A DNA stretch of 64,000 nt from Phycisphaerales bacterium (GTDB taxonomy: Bacteria; Planctomycetota; Phycisphaerae; Phycisphaerales; UBA1924). Positions within the stretch are counted from its first letter, which is position 1, and every line of letters begins with the position of its first letter. A program made the position numbers and the translations under genes. Shown here piece after piece: positions 15,518 to 23,929 of this stretch. The stretch lies in assembly GCA_029260515.1 (NCBI GenBank), contig JAJDDC010000070.1, forward strand, positions 248,001 to 312,000, given 5' to 3'. The notes beneath the pieces were generated by a model. It worked only from the letters and a program-made list of their open reading frames with translations, was not told where the DNA came from and searched no databases.

Positions 15518-15782
15518 TCGCAGGGGTTGCCTTGTCGTAGCCCGGGTACGCCGTCGCTCGTGCCCAAGCCCTCTCACTCCGAGGCAGATCCACCCGCTGA
15601 GTGGGACATCACCCACACTCTGCCATCATCCCGGCCCCCGGCCCGTGATCTGGGTGAATCGGGCCCCGCCCGCGACGCGCGCGGTTCGGGCTGTATCGTC
15701 TGTGACGTCTGCGCCGCCGCCCGAGCGCCGCGAAAGCCCGTACGCACGCGCCCCGGCGCCCGAGAATCACGAGGCCACAACA

Positions 15783-16514
15783 GTGCCCAGCGTCCCCCAT
15801 GCACGCGTCATCTCCATCGGCGCCATGAGCGCCCACCCCCTCCGGGGCGAGCGCGCCGGGGCCCGCACCGGGCACGCCACCACCACCCTCGTCACCTCGG
15901 GGGACACCCGCATCCTCGTGGACCCGGGCCAGCCCGCCCCCGCACTCGTCGCCCGCCTCGAGGAACGCTCGGGCCTTACCCCCGAGCGCATCACCCACGT
16001 CTTCCTGACCAGCTTCCACCCCGAGCTCCGCCGCGGCCTCGAGGCCTTCGAACATGCCGAGTGGCTCATCGCCGAGCGCGAACGCGAGACCGTCGGCGTG
16101 CCCATCGCCCAGAGCCTCCAGCGCCTCGCCCAGAGCGCAGAGGACGCCCGCGACGCCGGCGAACAGCTCCACGACGACCAGCAGACGATGCTCAAGGTCC
16201 TGCAGCGCGACGCGGCGATCCTTCAGCGCTGCCGCCCCGCCCCCGACTCGCTCGCCCCGGGCGTGGACCTCTTCCCCCTGCCGGGCGTCACCCCCGGGCT
16301 CACGGGCCTGCTCCTGCCACGCCCGGTGGGCGACATCCTGATCACCGGCGACGCGATCCCGACCATCGAGCACCTGGAGCAGGGCAAGGCGCCCCAGCAC
16401 GCCGCCGACGTCGCCCAGGCCCGCGACAGCTTCGCCGAGGCAATCGAGATCGCCGACCTGCTCGTGCTCGGGCGCGACAACATGGTCGTCAACCCGACGA
16501 AACGGCCGTTCTGA
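15783..16514 (+). CDS. MBL-fold-like hydrolase with altered metal motif
   Basis: A 243-aa protein from GTG 15783 (MPSVPHARVIS), with GAGG eight bases upstream. The overall order of strands is that of a metallo-beta-lactamase fold: TTTLVTSGDTRILVDPG, then THVFLTSFHPELRRG, then GVDLFPLPGVTPGLTGLLL, then GDILITGDAIPT. In the second block the usual H-x-H-x-D-H is replaced by S-F-H-P-E-L-R-R, keeping only one His. It may therefore be non-catalytic or use a different site. The gene ends 41 bases before surE, so the two are probably co-transcribed. Confidence 0.65.
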   Translation: MPSVPHARVISIGAMSAHPLRGERAGARTGHATTTLVTSGDTRILVDPGQPAPALVARLEERSGLTPERITHVFLTSFHPELRRGLEAFEHAEWLIAERERETVGVPIAQSLQRLAQSAEDARDAGEQLHDDQQTMLKVLQRDAAILQRCRPAPDSLAPGVDLFPLPGVTPGLTGLLLPRPVGDILITGDAIPTIEHLEQGKAPQHAADVAQARDSFAEAIEIADLLVLGRDNMVVNPTKRPF

Positions 16515-16555
16515 TCCGGGTCACGGCGTGGCCGCCGCCCTCCCTACCCTCACTC

Positions 16556-17368
16556 GTGCGCATCCTCCTCACGAACGACGACGGCATTGGCGCCCCGGGC
16601 ATCATCGCCCTGCACGACGCGCTCAAGGGCCTTGGCGAGATCACCGTCGTCGCGCCCAAGACCGTCCAGTCCGCCACCTCCCACGGCATCACCTACCACG
16701 CCCCCCTCATGATCTCGCGCGTCCGCGTGACACCGTCCATGGGCGGGACCGCCGTGGACGGGCGCCCCGCCGACTGCGTCAAGCTCGCGCTCACCAACCT
16801 CTTCCCCGAGATGCATGGGCAGGGCCAACGCCCCGACCTCGTCATCTCCGGCATGAACTCGGGCGCCAACTGCGGGATCAACGTCATCTACTCGGGCACC
16901 GTCGCCGCCGCCATCGAGGCCGCCTTCCTGGGTGTGCCCGCGATCGCCGTCTCCCTGCTCATCGGCGGGGGCGTGCCCGATTTCAAGACCGGCGCAATGC
17001 ACGCGCGGCGCACCATCGACAGGGTGCTGGCCGCGGGCGACCTCGCCCCGCACGAGTGCTTGTCGATCAACATCCCCAAGACCGAGCAGGGCGACCCCGA
17101 GGCCTCGCGCGAGCGCGAGCTGGTCGTCTGCCCCATGAACGTGCACGGCCTGGTGGACTCGTACGAACGCCGCGAGAGCCCCGATGGCACGCCCTACTAC
17201 TGGGCCTCAGGGCACGGCCTGGATTTCCGCTCGACCGACGCCGGCACCGACGTCTACGAGCTGATGGCCGGGCGGATCACGCTCACGCCCCTCCAGTTCG
17301 ACCTGACGCATCCCCCGGGCCTCGACCGCTGGAGCGGACGCCTGGGGAAGACCGCCCGGCCCGCCTGA
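16556..17368 (+). CDS. surE: 5'-nucleotidase SurE
   Basis: A 270-aa metal-dependent nucleoside monophosphate phosphatase. The signature N-terminus is RILLTNDDGIGAPG, with the adjacent Asp pair at about residues 8-9 as metal ligands. Further conserved parts are VVAPKTVQSATSHGITY, LVISGMNSGANCGINVIYSGTV and AAIEAAFLGVPAIAVS. The GTG at 16556 directly precedes the conserved start. The family acts in survival and nucleotide salvage. It follows the MBL-like gene by 41 bases, probably as an operon. Confidence 0.95.
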   Translation: MRILLTNDDGIGAPGIIALHDALKGLGEITVVAPKTVQSATSHGITYHAPLMISRVRVTPSMGGTAVDGRPADCVKLALTNLFPEMHGQGQRPDLVISGMNSGANCGINVIYSGTVAAAIEAAFLGVPAIAVSLLIGGGVPDFKTGAMHARRTIDRVLAAGDLAPHECLSINIPKTEQGDPEASRERELVVCPMNVHGLVDSYERRESPDGTPYYWASGHGLDFRSTDAGTDVYELMAGRITLTPLQFDLTHPPGLDRWSGRLGKTARPA

Positions 17369-17531
17369 CAGGCCCGGATCGCCCCTTCTCACAATCTCGT
17401 CCACAGGGTCTCCCCAGCACGAACGGCATGCGCAGTTCTTGCGCGGCTCGGTAGGGTGCCCGGCTTGGCCCCGCGGACAGACCGCGGGCGAAAAACGCCC
17501 GGGCCACGGGCGAATCCCCGGAGATAGACGC

Positions 17532-18959
17532 ATGAGCACGGACGCCACGATCCGTGCAGGCGCGATTCGTTCGCGCCTGCCCGCCGCCCCCGCTCTCTCG
17601 GCCCCCACGATCGGGGTATTGCTCCTGGCCGCCGCCCCCGCCTGGGCAGGTGGGATCCCCCCCAACCACGAGTGCCCGCCCCTGCCCGACGTCTCGGGCG
17701 TGCACGTCTTCGAGGACGCCCAGAGGCCGACGCTCAGCTACGAGATCGACGAGGGGCGGGCGTTCGTGCCCGACCGCCGCCCGGTCGCGGTCGTCGCCCC
17801 GTACAACGGCACGTACTCGCCCGACAACCCCTTCGGCTTCGTCTCCTGGTTCCGCGACCCCGACACCGCGGGCGAGGAACTCGTCCGCAACCTCGATGAT
17901 GCGTGGGACGCCGGCTTCCGGCGCATCGTCTTCAACCGCCCGGGCGGCGTGATCCAGGACAACGACATCGTCCAGATGTCCCAGTACCACTACCTCGAGC
18001 ACGGGCACCGCGTCGCGTACCTCGTGGACGCCCGCAACTGGGTCCTCGCCAAGCGCCAGATCGACCCGACGCTCGAGGTCGGCGTCTTCGTCGGCATCCG
18101 GCACAACTCGCCGTGCACGCCCTGCCTCGAGCCCACCGGCGTGTTGCCGGACGGGTACAACTGCGCCGACGACCCCCTCTACATCCCCGGCTACCAGGGG
18201 CACATCGACGCGGGCGACCGGACCAGCGCCGAGTGGACCTGGCAGAACAACTTCCCCTGGATCGCCTCCGCATTCAACTCGATCTGGTTCGACTCGGGCT
18301 CGCTGTCCGCCAACTTCGGCGGGACCATGTCCCCCCAAGAAACCATCGTCACACTCCAGCACAACCCCGACTACGAGGGCGTGCGTATCGGAGGCGAGGC
18401 CGTCCCCCGGGGTGATTGGATCGGGAACACCTTCTTCCCCAACCCCAACGTCTACAAGGCGCCCTGGATGGCCCTGCACCGCTTCTTCCTCCAGGACACG
18501 CGGGCGGGCGAGGTGTACGACCCCGCGACCACGGAGGTCGGCGTTGCGTTCATGAAGCCGAGCGTAGACCCGGTCTACGACATCAATGACGTCGCGGACT
18601 TCCGCGACCGCGGCTACGTCGTGTGGGCCTGGCGGGCCTTCTCCTACGAGTTCATCCAGCGCACGCACGACGGGGAGAACGGCGAGTTCTACGACGCCAT
18701 CGTCGCCGCGGGCGCGCTCGGCGACTTCAACGGCGACGAGGCGATTGACTACATGGACGTCATGGACTTCATGGTGCGCTTCTCGGCGACCGACAGGCCC
18801 GAGCACCCGGCCGTCTGGGACGGCGACGTCTACAACGACGACGTCGTGGACTACCTCGACGTGATCGAGTTCATCCGGGCGTTCTCCGGCGAGTCGCTTA
18901 CCCCAGACCCGGACGACGGCCCCGACGACGACGACGACCCGGACAAGGGCAAGCCCTGA
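17532..18959 (+). CDS. Secreted protein with C-terminal dockerin repeats
   Basis: A 475-aa exported protein. I chose ATG 17532 (MSTDATIRAG) with GGAG upstream. The signal peptide includes a hydrophobic stretch GVLLLAAAPAWA and likely cleaves before GGIPPNHE. The body (about residues 60-385) is a soluble domain that I do not recognise, with four Cys near HNSPCTPCLEPTG. The C-terminus has two EF-hand/dockerin type I-like repeats, DFNGDEAIDYMDVMDF and DVYNDDVVDYLDVIEF, then an acidic tail rich in Asp. Unlike the GC-type tag elsewhere in the window, these repeats have no bounding cysteines. Confidence 0.78.
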   Translation: MSTDATIRAGAIRSRLPAAPALSAPTIGVLLLAAAPAWAGGIPPNHECPPLPDVSGVHVFEDAQRPTLSYEIDEGRAFVPDRRPVAVVAPYNGTYSPDNPFGFVSWFRDPDTAGEELVRNLDDAWDAGFRRIVFNRPGGVIQDNDIVQMSQYHYLEHGHRVAYLVDARNWVLAKRQIDPTLEVGVFVGIRHNSPCTPCLEPTGVLPDGYNCADDPLYIPGYQGHIDAGDRTSAEWTWQNNFPWIASAFNSIWFDSGSLSANFGGTMSPQETIVTLQHNPDYEGVRIGGEAVPRGDWIGNTFFPNPNVYKAPWMALHRFFLQDTRAGEVYDPATTEVGVAFMKPSVDPVYDINDVADFRDRGYVVWAWRAFSYEFIQRTHDGENGEFYDAIVAAGALGDFNGDEAIDYMDVMDFMVRFSATDRPEHPAVWDGDVYNDDVVDYLDVIEFIRAFSGESLTPDPDDGPDDDDDPDKGKP

Positions 18960-18960
18960 C

Positions 18961-18992
18961 AAAAAGTCAGACGGCCGCACTCGCGTGCAGCC
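18961..18992 (-). terminator. Possible terminator of HDOD gene
   Basis: On the minus strand a hairpin GGCTGCAC-gcga-GTGCGGCC is followed, after seven bases, by TTTTT. It lies 84 bases beyond the stop of the HDOD gene. The gap before the T run makes it weaker than the other terminators. Confidence 0.35.
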
Positions 18993-19075
18993 GCCCGGAG
19001 GGAGAAAGAGAGATTTCGTGTCCGCGCCCGAGCCGCGATCGGTGGGGCGGGGTATGACGTCTTTGCGAGGACGCC

Positions 19076-19957
19076 TCAGAGCGAGTCGTCGAGCTCCTCG
19101 ATCTCGGCCGCCAGCTTCGTCTCGAGCTTCTCGACCTGCTCGGGCGTGAGGCCCAGCAGCTCCATCAGGTCCTTGGGGATCTCGGTCGACTCGATGTCGA
19201 GGCGGAACGCGCCGGCGACCTTCGCCGCGAGGCAATCGGCCGCCGCGACCACCGCGACCAGTGTCCGCTTCTCGCCGGGCGCCTCGTGCGGCCGGTGGTG
19301 GTAGCCCGTGACCAGCGCGAACGGCGCCGGAAACTTCCACTTCTCGCACAGCGCCGCGCCGAAGTCCTGGTGGTCGGCGCCGAAGACGGCCTCCTCGACC
19401 TCGAGCATGTTGAGCAGGGGCGCCCCGTCCTCGTCGCGCCCCGTCTTCTCGACGACCTCGATGAGCTTGCTGCGGTCGAACTGCATCTCGACCATGATCC
19501 CGATGTCGTGGATCAGGCCCGCGAGATACGCCTCGTCGCCCAGGCCGAGCTTCAGCTCGTCGGCGATCAGCTTGCTCGCCGCCGCGACCGCGTTCGAGTG
19601 CGTCCACAGGTCCTTGGCGCTGAAGTCGGGCGTCAGCTCGCCGCCCCGGAAGAGCTTGGCGAGGCTCGCCGCGATCGCGATGTTCTTGACCGCGTTGAGC
19701 CCGAGCATGACGATCGCCCGGTTGATCGAGGCGATCTGCCCGGGCAAGCCGTAGAACGAGCTGTTGACGACCTTGAGGATCCGAGAGCTCAGCGCCGGGT
19801 CGCCCGAGATGACCTCGTGCAGGTCCTGGGCGGTCGAGCTGGGATCCTCGACCAGGTCGATGATCTTGAGCGTGATCTCGGGAAGGGTCGCGATGTGGCT
19901 GATCTCGCGGATGGCGCTCGCGACGATCTGCTCTTTCTGCTCGGCGGACACGGACAT
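19076..19957 (-). CDS. HDOD domain signalling protein
   Basis: A 293-aa protein from ATG 19957, with a GGAGAA ribosome site. The HDOD domain spans about residues 15-215. It includes ISGDPALSSRILKVVNSSFYG, with the full run INRAIVMLGLNAVKNI after it, and LAGLIHDIGIMVE, which carries an HD pair. A C-terminal acidic helix ends EIEELDDSL. HDOD proteins are non-enzymatic or poorly characterised regulators often tied to chemotaxis, motility or c-di-GMP. Upstream lies a candidate FliA-type promoter, and the nonulosonic acid genes lie beyond it on the same strand. Confidence 0.9.
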   Translation of the reverse strand: MSVSAEQKEQIVASAIREISHIATLPEITLKIIDLVEDPSSTAQDLHEVISGDPALSSRILKVVNSSFYGLPGQIASINRAIVMLGLNAVKNIAIAASLAKLFRGGELTPDFSAKDLWTHSNAVAAASKLIADELKLGLGDEAYLAGLIHDIGIMVEMQFDRSKLIEVVEKTGRDEDGAPLLNMLEVEEAVFGADHQDFGAALCEKWKFPAPFALVTGYHHRPHEAPGEKRTLVAVVAAADCLAAKVAGAFRLDIESTEIPKDLMELLGLTPEQVEKLETKLAAEIEELDDSL

Positions 19958-19995
19958 GGCGTTCTCCCATTGGGCGCAGAGCCCGGACCGGACGC

Positions 19996-20023
19996 TCATC
20001 GGCGCACCGACGCCGCAACTTCG
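19996..20023 (-). promoter_or_regulatory. Possible sigma28 (FliA)-type promoter of HDOD gene
   Basis: On the minus strand CGAAGTTG, then 12 bases, then GCCGATGA, against the FliA consensus TAAAGTTT-N11-GCCGATAA. The -10 matches seven of eight positions and the -35 is partial. It would place the transcription start about 30 bases before the HDOD start codon. FlgM, the anti-FliA factor, is encoded 9.5 kb away. Confidence 0.27.
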
Positions 20024-20168
20024 TGACAAGCCGGATTTTCGGGACAGTTCCCCGGGACCCGCGCCCCCCCCCGCCCGTGTCGATAACAGCGTGGGACGTG
20101 CGCCCAGGGGACTCGTCGCGTTGCCGCGAGGCACAGCCGCGGGGCCCAGTGCGGAGCCAGACGCGGGG

Positions 20169-21353
20169 CTAGTAGACGCAGCGCTTGCGCGCCAGCCCGG
20201 GCGAGGAAGGGTCGATCTCGCACAGCGCCCCCGCCGCCCGCACGCCCGCACGCCCGTCGCCGAACGGGTGCTCGAACGGCCCGGCCAGCGATCGAGCCAG
20301 CGAGACCGCCTCGCCGATCGCCGCGGCCTCCTCGGCCGCGTGGACGACGTTGGCGCCGTGCTCGCGCCCGCGCTGGCGGACGCCGACATCGACCGTCGGC
20401 GTGCCCAGCGCTGCCGCCTCGATCAGCCCGGCGCTCGAGTTGCCCACGAGCACGCCCCCGTCGCGCCCCAGGCGCACAAGCAACGACGTGAAGCGTGCGC
20501 GTGGCAGGTGCTTGATGACCCTGACCGAGTCGGGAGCGCCCACGAGCGCGCGCATCACCCCGTCACGCCCCGGGTCGTGGTTCGGGTGTAGCGCGAGCAC
20601 GCGCGTCGTGCCGAGCCCGTCGAGCACGAGCCCCGCCGCGTGTTCTTCCGCCTCGTCGGTCCTCCCGATCGGGTGCTGCAGCACGACCGCCTCGGGCGAG
20701 CCCAGTTCCTCGTACGCCGCGTCGTCGAGGGGCTCGACAAGGTGCAACCCATCGATCGCGGGCGAGCCGATCACGCGGACGTGCTCGGGGCGCTCGCCCA
20801 TCTTCTTGATCCGTTCGGCACTCTGCCCGCTCGCGGCCAGATGAAGATGAGCAAGCTTCGTGATCGCGTGCCGCATCGCCTCGTCGCTGACGCCCTCGGC
20901 CCGGTCCCCGCCGTGGATATGGCAGACCGCGACCCCCCCGACGCTCGCCGCGCTCGCCGCGGCCAGCGCCTCGATCCGGTCGCCGAGGACAACAACCCAG
21001 TCCGGCGCGAGCCGCTCAAAGCTCCGCCCGAACCGCGCAACACCCCTGCCCAGCGCCTCGACGTCCGCCCACCGCCCGACGCGTCCGACCGTCTGCATCG
21101 GGATCGAGTCGGCGACCTCGTAGTGCTCTTTCACCTCGCGGAACGTCTCGGCGGGCTGGATGAGGTGGGCGCCCGCGGCGATCACGAGCAGTTCCAGCTC
21201 CGGGCGATCCCTGACCGCGTCCATCACGGGTCGCAGGAGCCCGAACTCGGCACGCGTGCCCGTCACGACCGCGACGCGGCGTGGGTTGTCGGGCGTGGGC
21301 GCACGATCCCGCGCCCGCTCGTCGCCCGAATCTGTCCACCCGTCGCCGATCAT
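20169..21353 (-). CDS. neuC: UDP-N-acetylglucosamine 2-epimerase, hydrolysing (NeuC)
   Basis: A 394-aa enzyme of the hydrolysing UDP-GlcNAc 2-epimerase group, which frees the N-acetylated hexosamine used for nonulosonic acid synthesis. The first about 26 residues are a hydrophilic leader. The conserved start RRVAVVTGTRAEFGLLRP then follows. WVVVLGDRIEALAAA, VCHIHGGDRAEGVSDEAMRH (the sialic-type signature with Asp and His) and GVLVGNSSAGLIEAA complete the pattern. Start ATG 21353 has no clear ribosome site: the bases in front belong to a REP repeat of the inserted transposase unit. It may make ManNAc or the legionaminic equivalent; sequence alone does not decide. Confidence 0.9.
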   Translation of the reverse strand: MIGDGWTDSGDERARDRAPTPDNPRRVAVVTGTRAEFGLLRPVMDAVRDRPELELLVIAAGAHLIQPAETFREVKEHYEVADSIPMQTVGRVGRWADVEALGRGVARFGRSFERLAPDWVVVLGDRIEALAAASAASVGGVAVCHIHGGDRAEGVSDEAMRHAITKLAHLHLAASGQSAERIKKMGERPEHVRVIGSPAIDGLHLVEPLDDAAYEELGSPEAVVLQHPIGRTDEAEEHAAGLVLDGLGTTRVLALHPNHDPGRDGVMRALVGAPDSVRVIKHLPRARFTSLLVRLGRDGGVLVGNSSAGLIEAAALGTPTVDVGVRQRGREHGANVVHAAEEAAAIGEAVSLARSLAGPFEHPFGDGRAGVRAAGALCEIDPSSPGLARKRCVY

Positions 21354-21363
21354 GGCACAAGAC

Positions 21364-22035
21364 TAGCCCGGAACGTCAGTGACGGGCCTCCCCACCGCTC
21401 TCCTCCTCCTCCCACCCGTCCCGCCGCTCCTGCATCCGCACCACATAGTCCACCGCCGCGACGAGCGATCCGTGCGAGTCGAGATAACGCGTCGAGCCCC
21501 GGCGCGTCCATATCCTCGTCTCCGCCTCGGCATGACCCGCCTCGCGCAACCTGCGCGTCCCCCACGCCTTGAGGTCCGCAACGACCCGATCGGGCGCTCG
21601 ATCCGAACCCATAACCACGTGCACGTGGTTCGAACGCACATTGACCGCGTGCAGTGTCCACCTGCGATGTGCGCACACGTCACGGATCGCCTGATCAACA
21701 ACACGACGCATTTCAGGCGACAGCACGACGGGATCGTGTTTCAACCGATCGCAGTCGGCCATGACCCGATCCGGATCCGGCTCCGCGTACCGGGTCACGC
21801 CGTCTTTGCCGATCTCCGCCCAGCCCCGATCGTCGCCGCGAAGCCAAGTCCCGTACGTCGTCCACGTGAGGAGGTACGCGATCACGGGCGCCATAGTGGA
21901 TCGTACGATGGCGAACCGGGCACAAACGAGCCCGGAACGTGAGTGACGGGCCTCCCGCTTCTCCTCATCCTCCCCCGCCTCGGGCACGATCCACCGCCCC
22001 GCGACAGCCCGCCCGTCACTCACGTTCCGGGCTAG
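21364..22035. mobile_element. RAYT transposase unit bounded by family A REPs
   Basis: The unit fills the whole space between neuB and neuC. Three repeats of consensus AGCCCGGARCGTSAGYGACG are present at 21364-21390, 21928-21956 and, inverted, 22011-22035. The first contains the transposase stop codon, and the last supplies the stop codon of neuB (CTA at 22032-22034 on the plus strand). The second and third form a BIME-like inverted pair about 54 bases apart. A further pair without a transposase is at 8593-8682. Confidence 0.8.
21376..21894 (-). CDS. REP-associated tyrosine transposase (Y1/HUH family)
   Basis: A 172-aa single-strand DNA transposase of the IS200-like/RAYT type. I chose ATG 21894 (MAPVIAYLLTWTTYG). 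The N-terminal LLTWTTYGTWLRGDDRGW is typical of the family. The metal-binding HUH motif is H90-V-H92 in RSNHVHVVMG. The nucleophile is most likely Tyr150 in VDYVVRMQERR, by position. The protein is full length and shows no frameshift, so it could be active. It lies within the nonulosonic acid gene row in the same direction, flanked by its presumed REP targets. Confidence 0.85.
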   Translation of the reverse strand: MAPVIAYLLTWTTYGTWLRGDDRGWAEIGKDGVTRYAEPDPDRVMADCDRLKHDPVVLSPEMRRVVDQAIRDVCAHRRWTLHAVNVRSNHVHVVMGSDRAPDRVVADLKAWGTRRLREAGHAEAETRIWTRRGSTRYLDSHGSLVAAVDYVVRMQERRDGWEEEESGGEARH

Positions 22036-23147
22036 TTCTCCAGATCTTCTTGCATCAATGGCATGTCCCCGTCCACCCCTCGCGCAAGCGTCCGCCCGAC
22101 GATCTCGCCCAACCGGAAGGGCTCGATGCCCACGCCCGGGCGTTTGATGGTCACGTCCGTGGGCGAGATCACCTCGCCGGCGCCCATCGCCCGCGTCGTG
22201 GTCATGCTCTGACGAGAAACCTCACGGACGTCTCGCTCGCAGTCGAGCACGCGCTTGTCGAGCATCCCCAACGCTTCATCCGGTTCCGGGAGGCTCGGAT
22301 CCCCCCACCGCATCCGTCCGGCTCCGGGATAGTGGCCAGTCATCCATTCTGGGTCATGTTGCACTCGGCTGGCGTAGGTGATGTAGTCCCGCAACTCACC
22401 CGATTCGAGCGAAGCCCGGTGATCAGGCCCTACGGCCGCTACCGAGTGCGTCAGGTGCTTCTCCAACACATGCGCTCCGCATCGGCGTGCCAAGGCGCCG
22501 ATGTCCAAGCCCTCCGTGTGGTCGCTGTATCCGACTGTCACTTCGAGCGTCTGTGAAAGCTTGGCAACCGCAAGCAGAGCCGCGTCGGCACGCCGACACG
22601 GATAGCTGCTTACACACTGCAACACCGCCAACCAATCGCGCACCCCCTCCAACCACCCCACCGCACGCACCACCTCCTCCAGCGTGCTCGCCCCCGTGCT
22701 CACGATCAGCGGCCTGCCCGTCGCCGCCAGCGCCTCGAGCAACGGCCTGTTGATCACATCCGGCGACGCGCTCTTGTACGCGTCCCAGGCCAGTGCCGCC
22801 GCCCGCTCCACCAGCTCCACGCTGAACACCGTCACGATCGCGTGGATGCCCAGCCCGTGCGCACGATCGACGACCAGCGCCATCTCGTCGAGCGTCAGTT
22901 CCAGGCGTCGGAGCATCGCGACCGGGTCGGTCTCGCCCGCGGCCTTCTGGTACGCCGCCAGCTTGGCCGCCTTGCTCAGCAGGCGATCTGTCTCGAAGTA
23001 CTGAAGTTTGACCGCGTCCGCGCCCGCCTGTGCCGCGGCCTCGGTCAGCTCGAGCGCGCGGGCGACCTCGCCGTCGTGGTTGACGCCGATCTCCGCGATC
23101 ACGTACGGCGGATGCCCGGGGCCGATCTCGCGTTGCCCGATCTTCAC
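22032..23147 (-). CDS. neuB: N-acetylneuraminate/legionaminate synthase (NeuB)
   Basis: About 371 aa from GTG 23147 (KIGQREIGPGHPPYVIAEIG); an in-frame GTG at 23189 would overlap neuA. The enzyme condenses PEP with an N-acetylated hexosamine to give a nonulosonic acid. Signatures are VIAEIGVNHDGEVARA, DAVKLQYFETDRL, YKSASPDVINRPLL, VSTGASTLEEV and VGYSDHTEGLDIGA, followed by CGAHVLEKHLTH. The C-terminal SAF (antifreeze-like) domain runs from about SRQSMTTTRAMGAGE to the end. Its stop codon lies in the REP repeat of the adjoining transposase unit. The exact sugar is undetermined. Confidence 0.92.
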   Translation of the reverse strand: MKIGQREIGPGHPPYVIAEIGVNHDGEVARALELTEAAAQAGADAVKLQYFETDRLLSKAAKLAAYQKAAGETDPVAMLRRLELTLDEMALVVDRAHGLGIHAIVTVFSVELVERAAALAWDAYKSASPDVINRPLLEALAATGRPLIVSTGASTLEEVVRAVGWLEGVRDWLAVLQCVSSYPCRRADAALLAVAKLSQTLEVTVGYSDHTEGLDIGALARRCGAHVLEKHLTHSVAAVGPDHRASLESGELRDYITYASRVQHDPEWMTGHYPGAGRMRWGDPSLPEPDEALGMLDKRVLDCERDVREVSRQSMTTTRAMGAGEVISPTDVTIKRPGVGIEPFRLGEIVGRTLARGVDGDMPLMQEDLEN

Positions 23148-23170
23148 GCGCCCAGCCCCATCTCTCTGGC

Positions 23171-23929
23171 CTAGCCCGTCCGCCGCCACTCGCGGGGGCG
23201 GTGCGGGTCCGCCGCGCCCAGCCGCTCGCGGAGCACGACGTCCGCGACGATCTGGTCGATCCGCGAGTCGATGTCGATCACCTCACCCTCGCGCGTGAGC
23301 ACGCCCGCCCGCTTTCCGCCCAGGAACGCGTGCGGTCCCGGCGCGACGCCCTCGACCCGCAGCGCGAGGGCCTCGGGCGTGACGGCGAGCACGCCGCCGT
23401 CGGGCACGCACGCGGCGGGCAAGTCCTGGCGTCGGTACACGCCGTGGTTGAGCACGTCGCCCTCCCACGGTCGCACGTCGCCCGTCGCCTCGTCCACGCG
23501 GGCCGTCCACCACGGGTGGTGCTTGCCCACGGGCGCGTAGCTCTGCACGCTGTCGGCGCCCTCGCCCAGGCGCGTCAGCGCCCGGTCGATCAGGTCGACG
23601 GGGCGGACGGGCACGTTCGCGTACAGGATCACGACGGGCCCGAGCGTCCAGTTGAGCGCGCCGACCGCGTGCCTGGCGGCGTCGTCAACCGTCGCGCCGT
23701 CGGAGGCCAGCTCCGCGGGGCGCTGCACCGTCTCGGCGCCCATCGCCCTGCCGATCTCCATCGCCCGGCGATCATCGCTCGAGACCGCGACGCGCGTCAC
23801 TCCGGGCGCGGCGTTGGCCGCGTCGATCGTCCACGCGATGCACGGGCGCCCACCCACGGGCGCGATGTTCTTGCCGGGCAGTCCCTTGGACCCGCCCCGT
23901 GCCAGGATGACCGCGATCGCACCGCTCAC
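23171..23929 (-). CDS. neuA: CMP-nonulosonic acid cytidylyltransferase (NeuA-like)
   Basis: A 252-aa enzyme that activates the nonulosonic acid with CTP. The nucleotide loop AVILARGGSKGLPGKN is at the N-terminus, followed by GGRPCIAWTIDAA, VAVSSDDRRAMEIGRAMGAE and RPAELASDGATVDDA. VVILYANVPVRPVDLIDRAL replaces the more usual LQPTSP segment. The C-terminal REGEVIDIDSRIDQIVADVV is typical. The GTG start at 23929 overlaps the stop of the Maf-fusion gene by four bases (GTGA), indicating coupled translation. Together with neuB and neuC this completes the activation pathway. Confidence 0.9.
   Translation of the reverse strand: MSGAIAVILARGGSKGLPGKNIAPVGGRPCIAWTIDAANAAPGVTRVAVSSDDRRAMEIGRAMGAETVQRPAELASDGATVDDAARHAVGALNWTLGPVVILYANVPVRPVDLIDRALTRLGEGADSVQSYAPVGKHHPWWTARVDEATGDVRPWEGDVLNHGVYRRQDLPAACVPDGGVLAVTPEALALRVEGVAPGPHAFLGGKRAGVLTREGEVIDIDSRIDQIVADVVLRERLGAADPHRPREWRRTG

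Larger units (their letters stand above)
15144..15782. other. 640-base gap, possible small RNA pair
   Basis: No convincing protein gene is present on either strand. The gap separates the divergently transcribed glycosyltransferase and MBL-like genes, so it must hold their promoters. It also holds two intrinsic terminators pointing at each other (15385-15430 on plus, 15517-15478 on minus), neither of which follows a known gene. The stretch 15240-15430 can form several hairpins, for example GGGGAGGGTT with AACCCAGCCCC and CAGG with CCTG. I could not match it to SRP, 6S, tmRNA or RNase P RNA by eye. Confidence 0.45.

Noticed and set aside
17480-17500. Hairpin GGGCG-aaaaa-CGCCC between surE and the dockerin-type gene, as a terminator or riboswitch
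   Set aside because: The stem is only five base pairs, no T run follows, and no conserved riboswitch core could be recognised.
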